Source: Frankiaceae bacterium
GTDB lineage: Bacteria; Actinomycetota; Actinomycetes; JAVEEB01
NCBI GenBank assembly: GCA_030840665.1
Contig: JAVEEB010000210.1
Span: 1-8,627 of the forward strand
Direction: 5' to 3'
Length of the DNA: 8,627 bases
The notes beneath the pieces are model-generated. The model was given only the letters and a program-made list of their open reading frames with translations. It searched no databases and was not told the DNA's origin. This document shows, piece by piece, positions 1 through 5,580 of the stretch. The position numbers and the translations under genes were made by a program. Position 1 is the stretch's first letter; the number at the start of each line of letters is the position of its first letter.

Positions 1-2
1 TG

Positions 3-230
3 AAGCGCCGGGTGTACGCGGCGCGCGTCACCGGTGACGTGGACGGCGCCGACCTGTCCGGGGTCGGCGGCACACCGACGTTCTTCATCAACGGCCGGCG
101 GCACCACGGCGCCTTCGACCTGAAGTCTCTGAGCGCGGCGGTCGTCACCGCGGGCGCACGAGCTGCGATCGCGCCGGCTGCGTCGAGCAACTCCGAGCCC
201 CCCAACAACACGTCGCCCGAACCCCGGTAA
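3..230 (+). CDS. C-terminal fragment of a thioredoxin/DsbA-fold protein, probably the tail of an NhaA-DsbA fusion antiporter (5' end outside window)
   Basis: Only the last ~75 codons are present. The reading frame is open to the left edge and ends in TAA at 228-230. The visible protein contains [20 protein letters not shown] followed by [11 protein letters not shown]. This is the cis-proline strand (G-T-P-T-F-F-I-N-G) and last helix of a DsbA-like thioredoxin fold. After it comes a low-complexity Ala/Ser/Pro tail that is probably disordered. The CxxC active site, if present, would lie upstream of the window. From family knowledge, many actinobacteria fuse such a domain to the C-terminus of the Na+/H+ antiporter NhaA, with a very similar ADLSGV-GTPTFF-NGRRH segment, so that is my preferred identity. 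A free-standing DsbA-family oxidoreductase is the alternative. The GTG at 12 is an internal Val codon, not a start. Confidence 0.62.
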   Translation, partial: KRRVYAARVTGDVDGADLSGVGGTPTFFINGRRHHGAFDLKSLSAAVVTAGARAAIAPAASSNSEPPNNTSPEPR

Positions 231-326
231 GGACTCCCGCAGGCGTTCGAAATCGGAGCGATTCTGAGGGCGCCCATAGGCGGTCGACAAGATCGTCACT
301 ACGCGTGTCGGTGGCAACGCGAAGTG

Positions 327-347
327 CTACCGTTCGATCAACGGTAG
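327..347. repeat. Perfect 8-bp inverted repeat CTACCGTT-CGATC-AACGGTAG (operator or hairpin candidate)
   Basis: The left arm is 327-334, the spacer 335-339 and the right arm 340-347. All eight arm positions are complementary. The centre-to-centre distance is 13 bp, slightly more than one helical turn, which suits a dimeric DNA-binding protein. The same sequence as RNA would form an 8-bp stem with a 5-base loop. It lies 125 bases upstream of the mini-frame at 472 and overlaps the only -10-like hexamer I could find (328-333). I cannot say whether it acts as DNA or RNA. No U-run follows, so it is not a classical intrinsic terminator. Confidence 0.5.
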
Positions 348-401
348 GCGTTCCGGGGGAAGCCCTGGGCCCATCGGGGCCTCCAGACTGTGCGGGCCCG
401 C

Positions 402-470
402 CGGCGCCTCCGGAAGCCTCGCTTCCGACCCTGGTGACGGACATCCGCACACCACGGCTCCGGAGGCCCG
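402..470 (+). promoter_or_regulatory. Candidate RNA switch: Shine-Dalgarno-sequestering helix competing with a 7-bp hairpin
   Basis: Bases 406-414 (GCCTCCGGA) are exactly complementary to 459-467 (TCCGGAGGC), which contains the GGAGG ribosome-binding site at 462-466. Bases 402-404 extend the helix by pairing with 468-470 if C405 bulges out, giving about 12 bp. The alternative is a local hairpin at 411-427 (CGGAAGC, loop CTC, GCTTCCG; 7 bp). It shares bases 411-414 with the long helix, so the two cannot form together. One fold hides the ribosome-binding site and the other exposes it, which is the usual logic of translational riboswitches and thermosensors. No known riboswitch class, including the c-di-GMP GEMM types, is recognisable. 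GC-rich sequence pairs easily by chance, so this is a hypothesis. Confidence 0.35.
462..466 (+). promoter_or_regulatory. Strong Shine-Dalgarno (GGAGG) of the 22-codon leader frame
   Basis: GGAGG lies five bases before the ATG at 472-474, close to ideal spacing. It is the only strong ribosome-binding site upstream of the kinase gene. The kinase GTG at 537 is preceded instead by a pyrimidine tract (ACCTCCTCCTCC, 521-532) that resembles the anti-Shine-Dalgarno and cannot recruit a ribosome. The complementarity between this GGAGG and that tract also allows a further sequestering pairing (461-466 with 528-533). Confidence 0.7.
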
Positions 471-471
471 A

Positions 472-540
472 ATGTCGCCCGTTTCCTCGTACCGCCGTGG
501 GCAAGGTCGCTGCACGAACCACCTCCTCCTCCGTCCGTGA
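472..540 (+). CDS. 22-residue leader peptide frame, translationally coupled to the hybrid kinase
   Basis: An ATG at 472 follows GGAGG with a five-base gap and opens a frame of 22 codons ending in TGA at 538-540. The peptide begins MSPVSSYRRGQG and ends CTNHLLLRP. It is basic, with one cysteine and three consecutive Leu codons (CTC CTC CTC). The stop overlaps the kinase start as GTGA (537-540). A ribosome finishing here would be placed on the kinase GTG, which has no Shine-Dalgarno of its own. This supports a role as a coupling or sensing upstream frame rather than as a functional protein. No run of one scarce amino acid points to classical attenuation. I recognise no homologue. The evidence is the ribosome-binding site and the overlap, which are good but circumstantial. 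Confidence 0.5.
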   Translation: MSPVSSYRRGQGRCTNHLLLRP

Positions 541-3026
541 CGAGCTTCGCCCGCAACGCGCCGATCAACACGGAGCCGCTGCAGGACGCCATCTTCAACA
601 GCGCCAACTTCTCGAGCATCGCGACGGACGAGAAGGGCGTCATCCAGATCTTCAACGTCGGCGCGGAGAGGATGCTCGGGTACGCGGCGTCCGACGTCGT
701 CGACCGGATCACCCCCGCCGACATCTCGGACCCGGGCGAGCTGATCGCCCGGGCGGCGGAGCTGAGTGCCGAGCTCGACACCCCCATCACGCCGGGCTTC
801 GAAGCGCTCGTCTTCAAGGCCTCCCGCGGGATCGAGGACATCTACGAGCTGACGTACATCCGCAAGGACGGCAGCCGATTCCCCGCCATCGTGTCGGTGA
901 CCGCGCTGCGCGATGCCGACGGCGCGATCATCGGGTACCTGCTCATCGGCACGGACAACACGGCGCGCAAACAAGTCGAAGCCGCCCAGGCTCTGCTCGA
1001 CCAGCAGCTGCGCGACCAGCAGTTCTACACGCGCTCGCTCATCGAGTCGAACATCGACGCGCTCATGATGACCGACCCGCGGGGCATCATCTCCGACGTC
1101 AACCAGGAGATGGTCGAGCTGACGGGCCGCAGCCGCGACGACCTCATCGGCGCGCCCTGCAACAACTTCTTCACCGACCCTGCGCGCGCCGACGCAGCCA
1201 TCGTGCGCGTCCTGAGCGAACACAAGGTGAGCGACTACGAGCTCACCGTACGGGCGAAAGACGGGACCGAAACGGTCGTGTCGTACAACGCGGCAACGGT
1301 CCACGACCGGGACGGCCAGCTGGTCGGCGTGTTCGCCGCGGCCCGCGACGTCACCGAGCGCAAGCGTTTCGAGAGCACGCTCCAAGACAAGAATGTCGAG
1401 CTGGAACACGCCAGCCGCATGAAGTCCGAGTTCCTGGCGACGATGTCTCACGAACTTCGTACGCCGCTCAATGCCGTGATCGGCTTCTCCGAGGCGCTGC
1501 GCGACGGCCTCATCGGACCCATGACCGACAACCAGCTCGGCTACATCGGCGACATCTTCACGAGCGGTCAGCATCTGCTCGCGCTCATCAACGACATCCT
1601 CGACCTGTCGAAGGTCGAGGCCGGGATGATGGCGCTGGAGTTCGAGGCGGTCGACCTGGAGGGACTCCTGTCAGGCAGCCTGGCGATCGTCAGGGAAAAG
1701 GCCGCCGCGCAGCACATCACGCTCGACCTGCAGATCCTCGACGACGTCGGCGCGCCGCTGCTCGACACACGCAAGACGAGGCAGATCGTCTACAACCTGC
1801 TGTCCAACGCCGTGAAGTTCACGGGGGCCGGTGGCCGCGTCACACTCACCGCGCGGCGGGTGCCGCGGCTCAGCGTCGGTCGGCTGCCGGGATCGTGGCC
1901 CGCCCGCCGGTTCGCGGTGCCCACGAACGAGTACGTCGAGTTCCTCGAGATCGGCGTCAGTGACACGGGCATCGGCATCTCCGAAGCCGACATGCTCAAG
2001 CTGTTCCAGGCTTTCAGCCAGATCGACAGTGGACTTGCTCGCAAGTTCGAGGGCACCGGGCTGGGGCTCGCGATGGTGAAGCAGCTGACGGAGCTGCACG
2101 GCGGGACCGTCGCCGTCTCCAGCCTGCCGGCGCAGGGCGCCCGGTTCGTCGTCTGGCTGCCGCTGCGCCAGTCTGCCGTCGTCTCAATGCCGGTGCCGTT
2201 GCCGCCGCCGCCGGCACCGGCAGTGGCCGCTGAACCAACCGCTCGAGAGTCCCGGACCGCGCTAGTGGTCGAGGACGACGACAAGACTGCCGACATCGTG
2301 CGGATGCTCCTGGAGGCCGAGGGCTTCACCGTCATCCGCGCGAACAGCGCCGAAGATGCCTTGCTGCTCGCCGGCGATCGGGACCTCAGCCTAATAACGC
2401 TCGACGTCCTTCTCCCCGGCATCAACGGCTGGGAGTTCCTCTCGCTGATCCGCGACAACGTGGCGCTCGCGAAGGTCCCGGTGGTCATCGTCGCCGGCGT
2501 CATCGACAACAACCTGGCGATGCGCGGCGGGGCGGCGGCCTTGCTGCAGAAGCCGATCAGCCGCGACCAGTTGAAGGCGTCGCTCGCGCATCTCGGGCTG
2601 CACGCCACGCACGATCAGACGCACACGGTGCTCGTCGTCGACGACGACCCGAAGGCCGTCGAACTCATCGCCGCGTTCCTTCCGACACCGGCCTACGCCC
2701 TCGTGCGCGCGTACGGCGGGACGGAGGCCATCATCCTGGCGCAGCGATTGCATCCGGATCTGATCCTGCTGGACCTGATGATGCCGGAGGTGAACGGATT
2801 CGACGTCGTCACGGCCTTGCAACGCAGCGCCGACACTTCGGACATCCCGATCCTGGTCGTGACGGCTAAGCAGATCACGGCCGAGGATCGCGCGGCCCTG
2901 TGCCACGACTCGGGGACCATGATCCGCATCGTGGACAAGGCCGGCTTCAACCGGGACGCCTTCCTGAGCGAGGTGCGGCGCGCCCTCCAAACCGAGATCG
3001 AGGCCAGGTCATGGCCCGGATCCTGA
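537..3026 (+). CDS. Hybrid sensor histidine kinase, PAS-PAS-HisKA-HATPase-REC-REC (829 aa, soluble)
   Basis: A cytoplasmic sensor kinase that should autophosphorylate on His and pass the phosphate to receiver aspartates. No signal peptide or membrane helix is visible. Domains: PAS1 about 20-140; PAS2 about 163-275, ending RDVTERKRF; HisKA about 293-360 with the H-box MSHELRTP (His305); HATPase about 410-545 with N-box Asn424, G1 DTGIG (476-480) and G2 GTGLGLA (506-512); a proline-rich linker (551-561); REC1 about 573-688; REC2 about 697-815. REC1 has the acidic pocket, Asp623 and Lys672, but Ala653 replaces the usual Thr/Ser. REC2 has Asp746, Thr776 and Lys801, but the usual Lys-Pro is Lys-Ala. 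Between the N-box and G1 is an unusual basic, proline-containing insert (about 440-465). The GTG at 537 is the only start between the in-frame stop at 435 and PAS1, and it lacks a ribosome-binding site. The end overlaps the next gene by 16 bases. The PAS ligand or signal cannot be deduced. Confidence 0.95.
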   Translation: MTSFARNAPINTEPLQDAIFNSANFSSIATDEKGVIQIFNVGAERMLGYAASDVVDRITPADISDPGELIARAAELSAELDTPITPGFEALVFKASRGIEDIYELTYIRKDGSRFPAIVSVTALRDADGAIIGYLLIGTDNTARKQVEAAQALLDQQLRDQQFYTRSLIESNIDALMMTDPRGIISDVNQEMVELTGRSRDDLIGAPCNNFFTDPARADAAIVRVLSEHKVSDYELTVRAKDGTETVVSYNAATVHDRDGQLVGVFAAARDVTERKRFESTLQDKNVELEHASRMKSEFLATMSHELRTPLNAVIGFSEALRDGLIGPMTDNQLGYIGDIFTSGQHLLALINDILDLSKVEAGMMALEFEAVDLEGLLSGSLAIVREKAAAQHITLDLQILDDVGAPLLDTRKTRQIVYNLLSNAVKFTGAGGRVTLTARRVPRLSVGRLPGSWPARRFAVPTNEYVEFLEIGVSDTGIGISEADMLKLFQAFSQIDSGLARKFEGTGLGLAMVKQLTELHGGTVAVSSLPAQGARFVVWLPLRQSAVVSMPVPLPPPPAPAVAAEPTARESRTALVVEDDDKTADIVRMLLEAEGFTVIRANSAEDALLLAGDRDLSLITLDVLLPGINGWEFLSLIRDNVALAKVPVVIVAGVIDNNLAMRGGAAALLQKPISRDQLKASLAHLGLHATHDQTHTVLVVDDDPKAVELIAAFLPTPAYALVRAYGGTEAIILAQRLHPDLILLDLMMPEVNGFDVVTALQRSADTSDIPILVVTAKQITAEDRAALCHDSGTMIRIVDKAGFNRDAFLSEVRRALQTEIEARSWPGS

Positions 3027-3427
3027 TCGTCGAGGACAACGCCGCGAACATGAAACTCACGGTGCTTCTCGTGACCAACGCCGGACACACCCCCATGTGC
3101 GCAATCGACGCCGAGACGGGACTGATGTTGGCTCGGTCCGATCACCCTGACCTCATCCTCATGGACGTGCAGCTCCCGGGCATGGACGGCCTCGCGGCCA
3201 CCGAGTTGCTCAAGAGCGACCCGACCACCGCCTCCATTCCCGTGATCGCGTTGACGGCGATGGCGATGAAGGATGACGAGAAGAAGAGCCAGCGCGCCGG
3301 CTGCGACGCCTACATCGCCAAGCCCCTCCGCTATCGCGAGCTGCATCAGGCGATCGACGAACTACTTGCCGCCACCGGCGAGCATGCGCCGTCTACCACG
3401 AGCGCTTCGGACACGGGACCTCAATGA
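3011..3427 (+). CDS. Stand-alone DivK/CheY-like response regulator receiver (138 aa)
   Basis: A single-domain receiver with no output domain, expected to shuttle phosphate or act by protein contact. It begins MARILIVEDNAANMK and carries the acidic pair Glu8-Asp9, phospho-acceptor Asp52 (in LILMDVQLPGMDG), switch Thr82 and Lys104-Pro105. All required receiver residues are present. The EDNAANMK opening and AMAMKDDE loop resemble DivK-type receivers. The last ~18 residues are a Ser/Thr-rich tail. The ATG at 3011 lies inside the end of the kinase gene (16-base overlap), with GAGG seven bases upstream at 3000-3003. A longer in-frame extension to 2900 exists, but it lies within kinase coding sequence and precedes the conserved receiver start, so I reject it. 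The stop overlaps the next start as ATGA. Its partner is presumably the kinase upstream, and its target could be the c-di-GMP protein downstream. Confidence 0.94.
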   Translation: MARILIVEDNAANMKLTVLLVTNAGHTPMCAIDAETGLMLARSDHPDLILMDVQLPGMDGLAATELLKSDPTTASIPVIALTAMAMKDDEKKSQRAGCDAYIAKPLRYRELHQAIDELLAATGEHAPSTTSASDTGPQ

Positions 3428-5550
3428 CGGACGACGCAGTGATCCTGATCGTCGATGACGAGGAGCGGAACCGGCGCGTCCTGCAAGTCATGCTGCAGGC
3501 CGAGGGCTACGTCACCCTCGTCGCCGAGGACGGGCGATCCGCGCTGGATGTGGTCACCCTTCACCACGTCGACCTCATCCTCCTCGACGTAGCGATGCCC
3601 GGCATGAACGGCTACGAGGTGGCCCGGATCCTGAAGAAGGACCAGTCGGCGAAGCAGATTCCGATCATCATGGTGACCGCGCACGTCGACCGTGAGACGC
3701 GAATCGCCGCCCTCGAGAGTGGTGTCGAGGAGTTCCTCACCAAACCCGTGGACCGGGCGGAGTTGTGGCTGCGAGTGCGCAACCTGTTGCGGCTCAAGGA
3801 ATACGGCGACCTCCTCACCCAGTACAACTACACGCTCGAACAACGGGTTGCGGAGCGAGCCGCCGACCTGCACCGCTTCCGGCTGGCGATGGATTCCACC
3901 GCCGACGCGATCTTCCTGACGGACAGGGCGACGATGCGATTCGTCGAGGTCAACGCGACGGCCTCCAGCATGTTCGGGTTCACGCGCGAGGAACTGCTCT
4001 CGATGGGTCCGGCCGAGTTGAACGGCTCTTCGTCCGAGGACCTTGCCGCGGGCTTCGACGCGCTGATCGGCGGCGACGGCCGCAACAGCGTCGTCCAGGT
4101 CAACGTGCGCCGCAAGGATGGCACCGAGTTTCCCGTCGAGGTGAGCAGGCACGCGCGGGAGACGGCCGATGGCTGGCTCCTCGTCGGGGTCATGCGCGAC
4201 GTGACGGAACGCGTCGCCGCCGATGAGCGGCTGCAACAACTCGCGCACTACGACCCACTGACAGGACTGGCCAACCGGCGGCTGTTCTACGACAGCCTCC
4301 ACAAGACGCTGGCGTTCGCCGCCTCGAACGATGTACGCGTCGCGGTGATGTTCCTGGACGTCGACCACTTCAAGAAGGTGAACGACACCTTGGGCCACGA
4401 CGTCGGCGACCGGCTCCTCGCGCAGGTTGCGGACCGCCTCGTCAACTGCGTCAGGACGCGGGACACCGCCGGCCGTCTCGGTGGCGACGAGTTCGGGCTG
4501 ATCCTGGCCATGGAGCACGATGCGTACGGCGCTGCCGCCGTCGCCAACAAGGTGCGGGCCGCTATGCGCCCGCCGTTCGAGCTGGACGGCAGCCAGGTCA
4601 GCATGACCGTCAGCATCGGCATCACGATGTACCCGGACGACGCAGAGTTGCCGGACACCCTCGTCAAGTACGCCGACACGGCAATGTACGGCGCGAAGCA
4701 GAGCGGACGGGACACGTACCGCTTCTTCACGCCCGAGATGAACGCGGCCGTCATCGATCGCCTGCGCCTGGAGCAAGCACTGCGCGCGGCCGTCGACAAC
4801 TCGGAGTTCGTGTTGCACTACCAGCCGAAGGTGCGCACGGGCACTGGCCGCATCGCGGGGCTGGAGGCTCTCCTGCGCTGGCAACGGCCCGGCCACGGCC
4901 TCATCCCGCCGAACGACTTCATCCCGGTGCTCGAGGAGACCGGCCTGATCCGGGAAGTCGGCACGTGGGTCATCAACGAGGCGTGTCGCCAGCTCGCCGA
5001 ATGGGCCGCGTGTGACGTGGGGGCCCAACGGGTCGCCGTGAACGTGTCGGGACGGCAGTTCGTCGACGGCGACCTCGACCACGACATCGGCGCGGCACTG
5101 GCCGCCCATGGCGTGGCGGCGGACTGCCTCGAACTGGAACTCACCGAGAGCTCGCTCATGGCCAACACGCACCGCACGCTGGCCACGTTGCGACAGCTGA
5201 AGGCCCGCGGTGTCCGCGTCTCGATCGATGACTTCGGGACAGGGTTTTCGTCCCTCGCGTACCTGCGCCAATTCCCCGTCGACACCCTCAAGATCGACAT
5301 CGCCTTCATCCGTAACGTCACCACGAACATCGTCGACGCGGCCATGACCGAGATGATCATCCGGATGGCGCACACGCTGCAGATGGACGTTGTCGCCGAA
5401 GGCGTCGAGACCGCGGCGCAACTGGCGTTCCTGAGCGGTCAGGGGTGTGACGAGATCCAGGGCTACTACTTCAGCCGCCCACTCCCCGTGGCAGACCTCG
5501 AGGTGCTGCTCCGCACAGACGCCGCCCTACCGTCCAGTGCCACCGGCTAA
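3424..5550 (+). CDS. Response regulator with REC-PAS-GGDEF-EAL domains, c-di-GMP cyclase/phosphodiesterase (708 aa)
   Basis: Predicted to make (GGDEF) and degrade (EAL) the second messenger cyclic di-GMP in the cytosol, under control of phosphorylation and a PAS input. REC is about 5-122, with Asp11/Asp12, acceptor Asp55, Thr85 and Lys107-Pro108. A helical linker spans about 125-157, and PAS about 150-262, ending MRDVTERV. GGDEF is about 270-435: metal-site DVDHFKKVND from Asp312, GGDEF at 353-357, and an inhibitory I-site RTRD at 344-347, exactly five residues before GGDEF. EAL is about 445-695: Glu481-Ala-Leu, Asn540, ELTES (572-576), DDFGTG from Asp602, Lys623, EGVET from Glu659 and Gln679. 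Both catalytic modules look intact, so the net activity cannot be read from sequence. The start overlaps the previous stop as ATGA, with a modest GGGA site five bases upstream, so expression is probably coupled. It is the last gene of the operon and converges on the lrp-type gene 17 bases away. Confidence 0.97.
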   Translation: MTDDAVILIVDDEERNRRVLQVMLQAEGYVTLVAEDGRSALDVVTLHHVDLILLDVAMPGMNGYEVARILKKDQSAKQIPIIMVTAHVDRETRIAALESGVEEFLTKPVDRAELWLRVRNLLRLKEYGDLLTQYNYTLEQRVAERAADLHRFRLAMDSTADAIFLTDRATMRFVEVNATASSMFGFTREELLSMGPAELNGSSSEDLAAGFDALIGGDGRNSVVQVNVRRKDGTEFPVEVSRHARETADGWLLVGVMRDVTERVAADERLQQLAHYDPLTGLANRRLFYDSLHKTLAFAASNDVRVAVMFLDVDHFKKVNDTLGHDVGDRLLAQVADRLVNCVRTRDTAGRLGGDEFGLILAMEHDAYGAAAVANKVRAAMRPPFELDGSQVSMTVSIGITMYPDDAELPDTLVKYADTAMYGAKQSGRDTYRFFTPEMNAAVIDRLRLEQALRAAVDNSEFVLHYQPKVRTGTGRIAGLEALLRWQRPGHGLIPPNDFIPVLEETGLIREVGTWVINEACRQLAEWAACDVGAQRVAVNVSGRQFVDGDLDHDIGAALAAHGVAADCLELELTESSLMANTHRTLATLRQLKARGVRVSIDDFGTGFSSLAYLRQFPVDTLKIDIAFIRNVTTNIVDAAMTEMIIRMAHTLQMDVVAEGVETAAQLAFLSGQGCDEIQGYYFSRPLPVADLEVLLRTDAALPSSATG

Positions 5551-5580
5551 GTCGCCCGAATCGCGCCTCAGGCGCCTTGC
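5551..5580. terminator. Short convergent junction with a small GC hairpin (weak terminator candidate)
   Basis: Only 17 bases separate the two convergent stop codons. GCGCC (5563-5567) and GGCGC (5571-5575) form a five-bp stem with loop TCA, and the loop and its flank include the stop codon of the minus-strand gene. No U-tract follows on either strand, so an intrinsic terminator of textbook form is not present. Transcripts from both sides probably overlap here or end by another route. Confidence 0.2.

Larger units (their letters stand above)
231..471 (+). promoter_or_regulatory. Intergenic leader of the signalling operon (promoter and structured 5' region)
   Basis: This 241-base gap separates the NhaA/DsbA-like tail from the kinase operon and must contain that operon's promoter unless there is read-through. 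I see no convincing -35/-10 pair. TACCGT at 328-333 fits a loose TAnnnT -10 element but lacks a good -35. TCGACA at 284-289 resembles a -35 but has no AT-rich partner at 16-18 bases. No U-tract terminator follows the upstream gene. A weak inverted repeat, AATCG-GAG-CGATT (251-263), lies just after its stop. The second half (327-471) is rich in self-complementary segments, listed separately. It also contains the Shine-Dalgarno of a 22-codon frame. No protein-coding frame here looks real. Confidence 0.5.

Noticed and set aside
251..275. Intrinsic terminator after the NhaA/DsbA-like tail
   Set aside because: The AATCG/CGATT stem is only 5 bp, the following GGGCGCCC is a short palindrome, and there is no U-tract.
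327..471. A known c-di-GMP (GEMM-I/II) riboswitch in the leader
   Set aside because: I searched by eye for the conserved core and tetraloop/receptor segments of these classes and did not find them. The self-complementary elements present do not match that architecture.
327..1574. Antisense frame with an AGGAGGAGG Shine-Dalgarno-like sequence on the minus strand (complement of 521-532)
   Set aside because: The purine run is the complement of the Leu-codon/pyrimidine tract before the kinase. The nearby minus-strand GTG opens only a ~62-residue frame with no recognisable features, and the longer frame is a shadow of the kinase gene.
305..1963. A 552-codon plus-strand frame covering the leader and first half of the kinase
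   Set aside because: The translation is Arg-rich low-complexity sequence without domains. The overlapping frame encodes clear PAS, HisKA and ATPase domains.
2900..3010. N-terminal extension of the small response regulator
   Set aside because: It lies inside kinase coding sequence and is Arg/Pro-rich without homology. The receiver fold begins exactly at the ATG at 3011, which has a GAGG site.
3421..5421. A 666-codon open frame antisense to the GGDEF-EAL gene
   Set aside because: It mirrors the codon periodicity of a high-GC gene. The translation is Val/Asp/Arg/His-rich with no recognisable domain, while the plus strand encodes an intact four-domain protein.
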